Source of the DNA: Cellulomonas hominis
GTDB lineage: Bacteria > Actinomycetota > Actinomycetes > Actinomycetales > Cellulomonadaceae
Direction: 5' to 3'
NCBI RefSeq assembly: GCF_901521055.1
Contig: NZ_CABEGA010000043.1
Span: forward strand, 1-36,317
DNA: 36,317 nt
The number at the start of each line of letters is the position of its first letter. Within the stretch, counting starts at the first letter, position 1. Position numbers and translations under genes: made by a program. The notes below the pieces were generated by a model. The model did not search any database. It saw nothing but the letters and a program-made list of their open reading frames with translations, and was not told the DNA's origin. Below, piece by piece: positions 13,257-20,915 of this stretch.

Positions 13257-13320
13257 GCTCACCTCCGGCTCGGTGGACCCCGGCGCCGGGCGAGGCCGGG
13301 CGGGGAAGGTGGGCATACCC

Positions 13321-13334
13321 TCGCAAATCGGTCA
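13321..13334 (-). promoter_or_regulatory. Phased repeat upstream of GT2 (site 3, weak)
   Basis: On the minus strand TGACCGATTTGCGA places TGACC and TGCGA 9 bp apart, with the CCGATTTG word seen at the other island promoters. It is the weakest member of the set and lies 65-78 bp upstream of the chosen GTG. Confidence 0.35.
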
Positions 13335-13335
13335 T

Positions 13336-13392
13336 GCCGCGGTCGAGCCGGGTCACCCGGGTGCCGCACGCAGCCGGGTGACCCGCCGCGGC
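13336..13392 (-). terminator. Strong hairpin terminator between two GT2 genes
   Basis: A perfect 12-bp inverted repeat, CGGGTCACCCGG (13349-13360) with CCGGGTGACCCG (13374-13385), has a 13-base loop. A further 7-bp outer stem GCCGCGG/CCGCGGC (13336-13342 with 13386-13392) is separated by a small bulge. It follows the GT2 gene at 13516-14529 on the minus strand and isolates it from the next gene. Confidence 0.65.
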
Positions 13393-13441
13393 AGGACGGG
13401 CGGCTCACCCGTGAGGGTGGCGGGACCGACCGCCGACGGGC

Positions 13442-13548
13442 CGGTCAGCCGCAGCCGCGCCGACCGCCGACGGGCTCGGTCAGCCGCAGGCCGCGCCGAC
13501 CTCCGCCGGGCTCGGTCAGCCGCAGGCCGCGCCGACCTCCGCCGGGTG
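13442..13548. repeat. 35/36-bp tandem repeat, three copies, containing the GT2 stop codon
   Basis: Units at 13442-13476 (35 bp, one base deleted, a few changes), 13477-13512 and 13513-13548 (36 bp each, identical over most of their length). On the minus strand each unit encodes E-V-G-A-A-C-G-stop in the GT2 frame, or its degenerate version, so the last eight codons and the stop of the GT2 gene are present three times. Part of a fourth unit is visible before 13442. Confidence 0.85.
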
Positions 13549-14529
13549 CAGGGGCGCGGGGTCGGGCAGCCCGCCACGCGCGTAGCCGATCCCGAAGCCG
13601 GTGGCCCACGCCAGTCGCGCGACGTCGCCGGCCGACCGGACCCGCACCAGGTCGCCGCCCACGAGGACGGCGCGCCGGGCGATCCGCCCGGGCCAGGCGC
13701 GCCGGGCGCCGGCGAGGCGATCCGTCCCCACCGACCCGGGCGCCCCGCCCGCCTCAGCCGACCGGTCGGGCCCGGCCGCCCCGTCGGAGCCCACGATCCC
13801 CGACGGCTCCGCCTCCCGCAGGGCTGCCGCGAGCGGCCCGTACCGCGCCGCCAGCCACCGCTGCCCCATGCCGCTGCTGCGCCCCTGCCGCCACGCGCCG
13901 CGCAGCCCCCGGCGCAGCCGCATGTGCACCACGGCGGCGGGCTCGAAGACCAGCGCCGCCCCGGCGAGCTGCGCGCGCCAGCACAGGTCGGTGTCCTGGA
14001 GGAACCGCGCGCGGGTGTCGAAGCCGCCGACGCGGTGGAACAGGTCCCGCCGGACGCCGAGGTTGCTGGAGCTGGCGCAGCCCAGCCACGGGAGTGGCTC
14101 GGTGTGCTGGAGCCCGTCGACCTGCGGGAGGGCCCGGGACTCCTGCGCGGCGCGGCCGTTGAGCCGCGCCCACTCCAGCCGCCCGGCGACGAGCTCGGCG
14201 TCCCCGAGCGCCCGGTGCAGGGCGGCGGCCCAGCCGGGTGCGACCACGTCGTCGGCGTCGCAGAACAGCAGCACGTCGCCCCGCGCGACCTCGGCGGCGG
14301 CGTTGCGGGCCGCACCGGCGCCGGGGACCGCAGCGGCGTCGACCAGCCGCAGCGCCGGGAACGTCCGGGCGGCGTCCTGGACGACCTCGGCGGTGCGGTC
14401 GGCGGACCCGTTGTCGGCGACCAGCACCTCCCACGCGAACGGCGGGTCCTGGGCCGCGAGGGCGGCCAGCTGCGCGGGCAGCGTCGCGGCGGCGTCCTTC
14501 GCGGCGATGATCACGGACACGTCGGCCAT
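13516..14529 (-). CDS. Family 2 glycosyltransferase with conserved C-terminal module
   Basis: A 337-residue GT-A enzyme. ADVSVIIAAKDAAATLPAQL opens the fold, LVADNGSADRTAEVV is the nucleotide-binding region, FCDADDVVAPGW (DxD at 91-93) binds metal/UDP-sugar, and FLQDTDLCWR (177-185) carries the catalytic ED-type acid. The ATG at 14529 has GGGGGGA upstream. The last 45 residues (GGDLVRVRSAGDVARLAWATGFGIGYARGG, given here by its key residues G-D-L-x-R-V-R-S and G-F-G-x-G-Y-A) recur in the paralogue at 18685-19926. Between them the two proteins differ: here an Ala/Gly-rich linker, there pentapeptide repeats. Single-gene unit with its own upstream repeat site and a strong terminator. Its 3' end is inside a tandem repeat. 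Confidence 0.85.
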   Translation of the reverse strand: MADVSVIIAAKDAAATLPAQLAALAAQDPPFAWEVLVADNGSADRTAEVVQDAARTFPALRLVDAAAVPGAGAARNAAAEVARGDVLLFCDADDVVAPGWAAALHRALGDAELVAGRLEWARLNGRAAQESRALPQVDGLQHTEPLPWLGCASSSNLGVRRDLFHRVGGFDTRARFLQDTDLCWRAQLAGAALVFEPAAVVHMRLRRGLRGAWRQGRSSGMGQRWLAARYGPLAAALREAEPSGIVGSDGAAGPDRSAEAGGAPGSVGTDRLAGARRAWPGRIARRAVLVGGDLVRVRSAGDVARLAWATGFGIGYARGGLPDPAPLHPAEVGAACG

Positions 14530-14545
14530 GCAGGTCCCCCCGGCT

Positions 14546-14562
14546 GGACATCCAGGACAATT
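14546..14562 (-). promoter_or_regulatory. Phased repeat upstream of GT2 (site 4)
   Basis: On the minus strand AATTGTCCTGGATGTCCA repeats TGTCC exactly 9 bp apart (GGACA at 14546 and 14555 on the plus strand), 17-33 bp before the ATG at 14529. It overlaps where the promoter should be. I see no clear -10. Confidence 0.5.
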
Positions 14563-14597
14563 CGCCCCCAGCACATCACGGGGTCAGGCCCGCTGCA

Positions 14598-14663
14598 CAG
14601 CACCGCGCGCGGCGCCTCGGCACCGCGCCCCAGCACCGCGCCCGGCGCCTCTGCACCCGGCGG
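14598..14663. repeat. 33-bp imperfect tandem repeat, two copies
   Basis: Units 14598-14630 and 14631-14663 both begin CAGCACCGCG and share GGCGCCTC and GCACC at the same offsets. The array lies just after the acetyltransferase stop codon on the minus strand, with a small 5-bp hairpin GCACC/GGTGC (14653-14667) at its edge that may help termination. Confidence 0.6.
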
Positions 14664-14668
14664 GTGCC

Positions 14669-15187
14669 TCAGTACAGCTCGGGCCCGTAGTCGATCCGGT
14701 AGGTCTGCTCGCGCGGCCGTTCCCCGATGGGCTTCGCGGGGACGCCGCCGACGACCGTCCACGGCGGGACGTCCTGCGTGACGACGGCGCCCGCGGCGAC
14801 GACCGCCCCCTCGCCGATCGTCACGCCGCGCACGACGGTCGACCGGCTGGCCAGCCACGCGCGGTCGCCGATGGTGATGGGACCGAGGCGGCCGGCGAAC
14901 CCGGGGTCGCGGTGGTCGTGGTCCGCGGTGACGAGCAGGACGTGGCTGGCGATGACGACGTCGTAGCCGATGTCGATGCCGCCGCGCGCGTCGATCTGGC
15001 AGAACCGCCCGACGTGGCAGCGCCCGGCGATCCGCAGGTTGCCCGGCTCGAGCACCTCGGAGCTGCCGAACAGGTAGACGTGCTCGCCCAGGTCCGCCCC
15101 CAGGCGGCGCAGCGTCCGGATCCGCAGGGTGTTGCTGGGCACGTGCGTCAGCGCCCGGTTGAAGACGAGCTCGCCCCGTCGTCCCAC
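14669..15187 (-). CDS. Left-handed beta-helix (hexapeptide) acyltransferase, WcaF/maltose-acetyltransferase type
   Basis: A 172-residue cytosolic O-acetyltransferase of the LbH family, probably acetylating a sugar of the glycan from acetyl-CoA. Hexapeptide repeats run from about residue 50 ([24 protein letters not shown], quoted here as I-G-x-x-x-x steps) to about 150 ([20 protein letters not shown], then [10 protein letters not shown]). The protruding loop [11 protein letters not shown] carries the conserved catalytic histidine. The start is GTG at 15187, one base after the preceding gene's stop, with GGGAAGGA as ribosome binding site. It is the last gene of the GT2-GT4-acetyltransferase operon. 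Confidence 0.9.
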   Translation of the reverse strand: MGRRGELVFNRALTHVPSNTLRIRTLRRLGADLGEHVYLFGSSEVLEPGNLRIAGRCHVGRFCQIDARGGIDIGYDVVIASHVLLVTADHDHRDPGFAGRLGPITIGDRAWLASRSTVVRGVTIGEGAVVAAGAVVTQDVPPWTVVGGVPAKPIGERPREQTYRIDYGPELY

Positions 15188-15188
15188 G

Positions 15189-16397
15189 TCAGCCGTCCTT
15201 CCCGCGGGCCACGCCCGCGTGCTCGCGCGCCGGAGCGCCCCGCAGCCGCGCGGCGACGGCCGCCGGGCTGTGCTCGCGCCGGACCAGGTCCCGGCCCGCC
15301 TCGCCGCGTCGCCGCCGCTCGGCCGGGTCGGCGGTCAGCGCGCGGACGGCGTCCAGCAGCTCCTGCTCCCCCGCCGCGCCGTCGCCGACGACCTCGACCC
15401 GCGCCTCGTCGAACAGGTGCACCGCGCCGCGGGAGTCGTTGGTGACGACCGCGCAGCCGTTGCCGAGCGCCGCGACCAGCGGGCCGCTGACGGCGTACGC
15501 ACCGCCGCCGCCCCAGCCGTCCCGCCGCCAGCGCACGACCACGGCCGCCCGGGCGAACGCCGCGCGGACGCCGGCCTCTGAGAGGAAGCCGAGCAGCCTC
15601 ACCCGGTCCGCCGTGCCGCGCGCCTCGGCCTCGGCGGCGATCCGCCGCCCGGTCTGCTCCGAGCACGCCCCGACGGCCAGCACCCAGCCCGGGGGCAGGT
15701 CGCCCGCCGCCCGGACGAGCGGCAGCACGTCCTCGGCGCCGGCGACGTACCCCGGGACGAGGACCTCGGTCCGCCCCTCGACGGGCGCGTCGGTGGCGGC
15801 GCCCACGTGCGGGACGTCCTGCACGGCGCGGTGCAGGCGGTGCGCGGACTCCAGCGCCCGGGCGCCCGAGGGCGACAGGCACAGCACGCGCTCGGCCCGG
15901 TGCAGCAGGTCGCGCTCCGCCCGCCGCCCGAGCGTCCCGGACAGCGCCGCGGCCACCCGCCGCCCCCCGCGCCGGTCGAGCAGCGTGGTGAAGAAGGCCC
16001 CGCCGGACAGCTCCGGCACGTCGTGCACCATCAGCCACACCCGGCGCCCGCGCCGCGCGAGCCACCACGCGGCCCAGAACTCCGCGAGCCCCCGGCCGGC
16101 CTGCTCCACGACGACCACCTGGCGCGGGTCGCGGGCCTGCGTGCTGCGCGCGAGGCGTCGCGTCAGCCGTGCGGCCAGGGTCGCGGACTGCGACGCGGCG
16201 GGCGCGGGCGGCAGCTCGACGACCTCGACCTCGCCGAGCTCGGCCAGCACCGCGCGGAACGCCTCGGCGTACGCGGCGACGCCGCTCGGGCTCGGGGGCA
16301 GACGGGTGACGTGCAGGAGGCGGAGCGAGGCCGCCGGGGCCGGGGTCGACGCCGGGACCGGGACCGTCGCCGGGGCCGCACCCTCGACGGCGGTCAC
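15189..16397 (-). CDS. GT-B glycosyltransferase (family 4 type)
   Basis: A 402-residue GT-B fold enzyme. The N-terminal Rossmann domain begins at about residue 22 ([20 protein letters not shown], with the donor-side P-S-x-S-G-V-A loop), followed by [14 protein letters not shown] and [11 protein letters not shown]. The C-terminal domain has [20 protein letters not shown] and [20 protein letters not shown], replacing the usual E-x7-E motif with a shortened form. The start is the GTG at 16397, which overlaps the preceding stop as GTGA, so translation is coupled. A much longer in-frame reading to 16631 only traverses the upstream gene. Second gene of a three-gene operon. Donor and acceptor cannot be told from sequence. 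Confidence 0.85.
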   Translation of the reverse strand: MTAVEGAAPATVPVPASTPAPAASLRLLHVTRLPPSPSGVAAYAEAFRAVLAELGEVEVVELPPAPAASQSATLAARLTRRLARSTQARDPRQVVVVEQAGRGLAEFWAAWWLARRGRRVWLMVHDVPELSGGAFFTTLLDRRGGRRVAAALSGTLGRRAERDLLHRAERVLCLSPSGARALESAHRLHRAVQDVPHVGAATDAPVEGRTEVLVPGYVAGAEDVLPLVRAAGDLPPGWVLAVGACSEQTGRRIAAEAEARGTADRVRLLGFLSEAGVRAAFARAAVVVRWRRDGWGGGGAYAVSGPLVAALGNGCAVVTNDSRGAVHLFDEARVEVVGDGAAGEQELLDAVRALTADPAERRRRGEAGRDLVRREHSPAAVAARLRGAPAREHAGVARGKDG

Positions 16398-17281
16398 CGC
16401 CCGCCCCGGGCCACGCGCCGCAGGCCGTCCCCGGCCAGCACGCGCCGCAGGCCGTCGCGGGCGGAGACGGCCGTCCGCTGCGCACCCGCGACCGCGCCGA
16501 GCAGCCGCGTCGAGGGCGCCGGCACGTCCTGGGTCAGCGTGCCGGTCCGCTCGGCCTCGAGCAGCGACCCGTACAGGTGGCCGAAGGTGTGCAGCGCGGC
16601 GACGGCGAACCCGGCCCGGCCGTCGCGCCACGCGCCGCTGTAGACCGTCGAGCGCAGCAGCTCGCGGATCAGCCGCACGGGGTCGTCCAGCCGGGTGAAC
16701 CGGCCGGGGTTGTTGGCGGCGTACCGCAGGATCTTCTCGGTGGTCTGGCCGACGGACCGGAAGTTCAGGTGGGCGATCGCCGGCACGGACGCGGGGGCGT
16801 CGACACCGCGGCCGTCGAGGACGGGCGGGACGTGCGCGAGCGCCGGCTCGGCGTAGCGGGCGCTGCCGCGGCGCAGCAGGGCGTACTTGGCGCTGCCCTG
16901 CAGGGAGTGCTCGAGCATGCGGCCGAACGCCACGTTGTCGTACCGGACGCGCACGCCGGCGACGTCGGCCGGGCCGTCGAGGACCGGCTGGAGCGCCGCG
17001 CGGTAGCCGGGCGGCAGGTGCTCGTCCGCGTCGACGAACAGCACCCAGTCGGTGGTCGCCGCGTCGAGGCCGCGCTGCCGGACCTCCTCGACGACCGGGG
17101 CGTCCGGGACGGCGACCACGCGCGCGCCGTGCTGCTGCGCGACGGCGACGGTGTCGTCCGTGGAGCCCATGTCGCAGACCACGACCTCGTCGAAGCCGGC
17201 CAGGCGCGGCAGGCAGTCGCGCAGCAGGTCAGCCTCGTTGCGGGAGTACACGACGGCACTCACCGTGCTCGGGGGGGTCAT
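16394..17281 (-). CDS. Family 2 glycosyltransferase, WaaE/KdtX-like
   Basis: A 295-residue GT-A enzyme of the WaaE/SunS-like branch. It has TVSAVVYSRNEADLLRDCLP, then VVVCDMGSTDDTVAVAQQHG and the metal-binding LFVDADEHLPPGYRAAL (D-A-D-E at 84-87). The C-terminal part contains AHLNFRSVGQTTEKILRYAA and a predicted amphipathic/hydrophobic segment FAVAALHTFGHLYGSLL that may attach to the membrane, as in related polyprenol-phosphate-linked pathways. I chose the ATG at 17281. A longer frame reaches an ATG at 17362, but it would overlap the phased repeat region, and neither start has a clear ribosome binding site. First gene of the operon and divergent from lhgO. Confidence 0.85.
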   Translation of the reverse strand: MTPPSTVSAVVYSRNEADLLRDCLPRLAGFDEVVVCDMGSTDDTVAVAQQHGARVVAVPDAPVVEEVRQRGLDAATTDWVLFVDADEHLPPGYRAALQPVLDGPADVAGVRVRYDNVAFGRMLEHSLQGSAKYALLRRGSARYAEPALAHVPPVLDGRGVDAPASVPAIAHLNFRSVGQTTEKILRYAANNPGRFTRLDDPVRLIRELLRSTVYSGAWRDGRAGFAVAALHTFGHLYGSLLEAERTGTLTQDVPAPSTRLLGAVAGAQRTAVSARDGLRRVLAGDGLRRVARGGR

Positions 17282-17335
17282 GCGGTCGAGCGTAGATCGG
17301 GGTCCCCCGCAGGCGGCACCGCTCACCGGGTGAAT

Positions 17336-17378
17336 CGGGACGAAAGGCGACATAGGCGACATGTCGGACGGCTAGCCT
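17336..17378 (+). promoter_or_regulatory. Divergent promoter region with phased repeats (site 5)
   Basis: AGGCGACAT occurs twice in tandem (17345-17353, 17354-17362), flanked by CGGGACGAA and GTCGGACGG. The GAC cores start at 17339, 17349, 17358 and 17367, that is 10, 9 and 9 bp apart. TAGCCT at 17373-17378 is a good -10 for lhgO. Directly left is TCACCGGGTGA (17323-17333). The array sits where it could control both lhgO and the minus-strand GT operon. Confidence 0.5.
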
Positions 17379-17454
17379 CGGCCTGCGGGCGCAGCGTCCG
17401 CACCCCGAGCGCGGCCCCTCCGGCACCCCCGCCGGCCCCACCGAAGGAGCACCC

Positions 17455-18675
17455 ATGAGCCACGTCGTCGTCGTCGGGACCGGCATCGTGGGGCTGGCGG
17501 TGGCGGCACGGCTCGCGGCGCGCGGCGACGAGGTGACCGTGCTCGACAAGGAGCACCGCCTGGCGCAGCACCAGACGGGCCGGAACTCCGGGGTGATCCA
17601 CTCGGGCCTCTACTACGCCCCGGGCAGCCTCAAGGCGACGATGGCCGCCGCCGGTGCGCAGTCGATGACGCGGTACGCCCGCGAGCGCGGCGTCCCCGTC
17701 GAGATCTGCGGGAAGCTGGTCGTCGCCACGTCGCCGTCGGAGGTGCCGGGGCTGGAGAAGCTCGCCGACCGGGCCGTGGCGAACGGCGTCCCCGCCCGGC
17801 GGGTCGACGCCGCCGAGGCGCGCGAGCACGAGCCGCACGTCCGGGCGGTCGCCGCCCTGCGGGTGGAGTCGACCGGGATCGTCGACTACCCCGCGGTGTG
17901 CCGCGCGCTCGCCGAGGACATCACCCGCGCGGGTGGCCGGATCGTGCTCGGCGAGGAGGTCGTCGCCGCCCGCACCGTGCCGGACGCGCCGGGCACCCGG
18001 GGCCGGGTCGAGGTGCGGACCACGCGCGCCGACCGGGAGGCGGACGCCCTCGTGGTCTGCGCCGGCCTGCACGCCGACCGGGTCGCCCGCGCCTGCGGCC
18101 TGGAGCCGGAGGCGCGGATCGTGCCGTTCCGCGGCGAGTACTTCGAGCTGACGCACGAGGCCGGCGAGCTGGTCCGCGGCCTGATCTACCCCGTGCCGGA
18201 CCCGCGGTTCCCGTTCCTGGGCGTGCACCTCACGCGCGGCATCGAGGGGCACGTGCACGCCGGGCCGAACGCGGTGCTGGCCCTCGCCCGCGAGGGCTAC
18301 ACGTGGACCGACGTGTCCCCGCGCGACCTCGCCGACTCGCTCTCCTGGCCGGGGCTGTGGCGGCTGGCCGCGCGCAACGTGGTCCCGGGCGCGGCGGAGG
18401 TCGGGCGGTCGCTGTCCAAGCAGGCGTTCGCGCGCAGCCTCGCGCGGCTGGTCCCCGGCATCACCGCGGCCGACCTTGTGCCCGCGCCCGCCGGCGTCCG
18501 CGCCCAGGCGCTGCGCCGCGACGGCGGGCTGGTCGACGACTTCCTGGTGCAGACCTCCGGCCGGCAGGTGCACGTGCTCAACGCGCCGTCGCCCGCTGCC
18601 ACGGCGTCGCTGGAGATCGCCCGGCACATCGTCGAGCAGCTCGACGCGGCGCTGCCGGCGGCCCGGGCCGCCTGA
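17455..18675 (+). CDS. lhgO: L-2-hydroxyglutarate oxidase (LhgO/YgaF family FAD protein)
   Basis: A 406-residue FAD-dependent oxidase/dehydrogenase that returns L-2-hydroxyglutarate to 2-oxoglutarate, probably feeding electrons to the membrane quinone pool. It has the N-terminal dinucleotide fold VVVVGTGIVGLAVAARLA, the family signature GRNSGVIHSGLYYAPGSLK, RFPFLGVHLTRGIEG and a C-terminal FAD segment HVLNAPSPAATASLEIA. The length is typical. The ATG at 17455 has GAAGGAG 6 bases upstream. It is a metabolic gene inside a glycan island; I see no link of its reaction to the neighbours. It may belong to the DAO-superfamily without this exact substrate, but the GRNSGVIHSG signature favours LhgO. 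Confidence 0.88.
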   Translation: MSHVVVVGTGIVGLAVAARLAARGDEVTVLDKEHRLAQHQTGRNSGVIHSGLYYAPGSLKATMAAAGAQSMTRYARERGVPVEICGKLVVATSPSEVPGLEKLADRAVANGVPARRVDAAEAREHEPHVRAVAALRVESTGIVDYPAVCRALAEDITRAGGRIVLGEEVVAARTVPDAPGTRGRVEVRTTRADREADALVVCAGLHADRVARACGLEPEARIVPFRGEYFELTHEAGELVRGLIYPVPDPRFPFLGVHLTRGIEGHVHAGPNAVLALAREGYTWTDVSPRDLADSLSWPGLWRLAARNVVPGAAEVGRSLSKQAFARSLARLVPGITAADLVPAPAGVRAQALRRDGGLVDDFLVQTSGRQVHVLNAPSPAATASLEIARHIVEQLDAALPAARAA

Positions 18676-18690
18676 GGCGCTCCCTCAGGC
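18670..18690. terminator. Bidirectional terminator containing both stop codons
   Basis: GCCTGAGG (18670-18677) and CCTCAGGC (18683-18690) form a perfect 8-bp stem with a 5-base loop. The TGA of lhgO (18673-18675) and the TGA of the convergent GT2 gene (TCA at 18685-18687) lie at equivalent places in the two arms. Confidence 0.65.
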
Positions 18691-19926
18691 CGCGGACCCG
18701 GGCCCGGCGAGCGGCGCGGGCACCGGACGCTCGCGCGGCGCGGCAGCCCGCGCCGGGTCGGGCACGGTCACCGGGACGACCTGCACCGGCTCGGGCTCGT
18801 CGACCCGGCCGAACGCGTAGCCCGCGCCGAAGCCGACGTCCCAGCACCACGCCCCGAGCTCGCCGAGCGACCGGACGCGCGCGAGGTCGCCGGCGGTGGA
18901 CGTGAGCCGCCGCAGGGCGCGCACGGCGCCCGGGGTGGCGCGGCGTCCGGCGTCGGCGATGCGCGCGCCGCTCAGGGCCGCGCTGGTGAGCGCCGCCCCG
19001 CCGAGCGCGCCGCCCACGAGGGTGGCGTCCGTGAGGGCCGCGCCGGTGAGCGCCGCCCCGGTGAACGCCGCGCCCGCGAGGCCCGCCGCACCGGCGCGCT
19101 GCTCGCCGCCAGCCGGGAGGGAGCCGGCGGCGAGGTCCAGGGCCGCGGGCGTCCCGGCGTGCAGGGCCGCGACCTCCTGGAGCCGCTGCTCCTGCTCCCG
19201 GTAGCGCCGCGACAGCCAGCGCTCGCCCGTGCCGTAGTGGAAGCCCTGCCGCGCGGCGGACCGCAGGTCGCCCCGCAGCCGCACGTGCAGCACGGCGTCG
19301 GGGGCCCAGGTCAGGGGCACGCCGGCCAGCTGCACGCGCCAGCACAGGTCCGTGTCCTCCAGATAGAGGCACCGCGGGTCGAACCCGCCGACGGCGCGGA
19401 ACACGTCCGCGCGGATGCCCATGTTCCCGGCGCCGGCGGCGAGCAGGCCGGGCAGGTGCCGCGACTCCTGCAGCCCGTGCTGCTGCGGCAGCGTCCGCGA
19501 GCGCAGCGCGGCCGGCGAGTTGAGGCGCGCGCCCTCGAACCGGCCGGCGACGAACGCGTGCTCCCGTAGCGCGGTCCGCACGGCGAGCAGCCAGCCGTCG
19601 CCCACCACGTCGTCGGCGTCGCAGAACGCGACCAGCGGGGCGTGCGCGACCGACACCCCGACGTTCCGCGCGGCGCCCGCACCGGGGGTGGCGGAGGCGT
19701 CGACGACGCGCAGCCGCAGCCGCCCGGCGTACGAGCGGGCCAGGGCCGCGGTGCCGTCGGTGGAGCCGTTGTCCGCGACCACGACCTCCCACGCGAAGGG
19801 CACGCACTGGGCCGCGAGCGCGTCGAGCTGCTCGGCGAGCGTGGCCTCGGCGTCGAACGCCGCGATCACGACGGTCAGCTCGACGTCGGACGCCGGCCGT
19901 GCCACCCCGTCCCGCAGCCCGGTCAT
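18685..19926 (-). CDS. Family 2 glycosyltransferase with inserted pentapeptide repeats
   Basis: A 413-residue GT-A enzyme and close paralogue of the protein at 13516-14529. GT2 motifs: ELTVVIAAFDAEATLAEQL, VVADNGSTDGTAAL, FCDADDVVGDGW (DxD 103-105), YLEDTDLCWR (188-197). Residues 281-325 are nine pentapeptide repeats of the A-x-[L/F]-x-x type (AAFTG, AALTG, AALTD, ATLVG, GALGG, AALTS, AALSG and flanking units), predicted to form a short quadrilateral beta helix. After them comes the shared C-terminal module (G-D-L-A-R-V-R-S, G-F-G-A-G-Y-A) and a Pro-rich tail. The ATG at 19926 overlaps the deacetylase stop as ATGA. Its stop is inside a terminator shared with lhgO. Role of the repeats unknown. 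Confidence 0.85.
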   Translation of the reverse strand: MTGLRDGVARPASDVELTVVIAAFDAEATLAEQLDALAAQCVPFAWEVVVADNGSTDGTAALARSYAGRLRLRVVDASATPGAGAARNVGVSVAHAPLVAFCDADDVVGDGWLLAVRTALREHAFVAGRFEGARLNSPAALRSRTLPQQHGLQESRHLPGLLAAGAGNMGIRADVFRAVGGFDPRCLYLEDTDLCWRVQLAGVPLTWAPDAVLHVRLRGDLRSAARQGFHYGTGERWLSRRYREQEQRLQEVAALHAGTPAALDLAAGSLPAGGEQRAGAAGLAGAAFTGAALTGAALTDATLVGGALGGAALTSAALSGARIADAGRRATPGAVRALRRLTSTAGDLARVRSLGELGAWCWDVGFGAGYAFGRVDEPEPVQVVPVTVPDPARAAAPRERPVPAPLAGPGSAA

Positions 19927-20762
19927 GACCACAGCTCCCGGAACACCGAGCGGACGCGGGGATGCGCGCGCAGCAGCCCGCCGACGGTGTCGAACCGCCA
20001 GCCCTCGGCGAGCAGGGGGTCGACGAGCCCGGCGGTCACCGCCGCCCGGTCGAACCGCGGCAGCTCCTCCCCCGCCCCGAGCGTCTCGGGGTCCGCGCGG
20101 GTGTCGTGCAGCAGGAGCACGCCCCCGGCGTGCACGGACCGCCGGGCGCGGGCGGTGACCTCGGCCTCGGTGCCGTGCACCCAGTCCTGCGCCCAGCCGG
20201 ACCAGATGACGACCTCCAGGCCCAGGCGCCGCCAGCCGCGCAGGGTCGCGGGGGTGTGCGCGCCGTAGGGCGGCCGGAACAGGGTCACGGGGACGCCGGC
20301 GACGGCCTCGACGCGGCGGCGGGCGTCCGCGACCACCGCCACGGCCTCGCGGGCCGGCAGCACGCTGAGCCGCGCGTGGTCGGCTCCGTGCAGGGCGAGC
20401 TCGTGCCCCTCGGCGACGATCCGGCGGACCAGCGCCGGGTGCGCGTCGGCGGCGTCGGCGAGGACGAAGAAGGTCGCCCGGACGCCACGCTCGGCCAGGA
20501 CGTCCAGCAGCCCGGGGGTGTGCGCGGGGTCGGGGCCGTCGTCGTAGGTCAGCGCGAGGACGGGCTCGGCGGTCGCGACGCACACCGTCGGCGCGACCGG
20601 ACGGAGCAGCGGCGCCGCGACGCGCAGCACGGGGTGCCGGCGCAGGGGCCGCGCGGCGGGGTCCGAGAACTCCCCGAGGTCCCGGCGGAGCACCAGCACG
20701 TCGCGGCCGGGGCGGGTGGTCGGTCCGGTGTCGCGGGTCGGAGCCTGCTGCTCGGCGACCAT
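19923..20762 (-). CDS. Polysaccharide deacetylase (NodB domain, carbohydrate esterase 4)
   Basis: A 279-residue protein of the NodB/CE4 family, which removes N- or O-acetyl groups from a glycan. The catalytic pattern is complete: TYDDGPD (72-78, metal-binding D76 and catalytic D75 region), H125-x3-H129 in LHGADH, FRPPYG (162-167) and the LLLHD motif near residue 229. I see no signal peptide or membrane helix, so it may act in the cytosol on a lipid-linked or nucleotide-linked sugar, or leave by another route. The ATG at 20762 has GAGGGGGA upstream. A longer frame to 20903 would read through the regulatory region. It is coupled to the downstream pentapeptide GT2 by ATGA. Confidence 0.9.
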   Translation of the reverse strand: MVAEQQAPTRDTGPTTRPGRDVLVLRRDLGEFSDPAARPLRRHPVLRVAAPLLRPVAPTVCVATAEPVLALTYDDGPDPAHTPGLLDVLAERGVRATFFVLADAADAHPALVRRIVAEGHELALHGADHARLSVLPAREAVAVVADARRRVEAVAGVPVTLFRPPYGAHTPATLRGWRRLGLEVVIWSGWAQDWVHGTEAEVTARARRSVHAGGVLLLHDTRADPETLGAGEELPRFDRAAVTAGLVDPLLAEGWRFDTVGGLLRAHPRVRSVFRELWS

Positions 20763-20844
20763 GGTTCCCCCTCGAAGCTGCGCTGCGGCGGAGGGTCGCT
20801 GCCGCCCGCCGGGAGACAGTGTGCCGCCGCGCCAGGGCGCAATC

Positions 20845-20880
20845 TGTCCGTTTTGCGGCTTTTCACCCGTTCGCCCGACA
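20845..20880. promoter_or_regulatory. Phased repeat block B1 in the divergent deacetylase/rfbF-like gap (site 6a)
   Basis: Four consecutive 9-mers read TGTCCGTTT, TGCGGCTTT, TCACCCGTT and CGCCCGACA. This block is nearer the deacetylase side. It shares the 13-mer TTTTCACCCGTTC with block B2. Confidence 0.5.
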
Positions 20881-20915
20881 GGCTTCACGCCCGACCCGTC
20901 CACGTTCGGGCGGTA

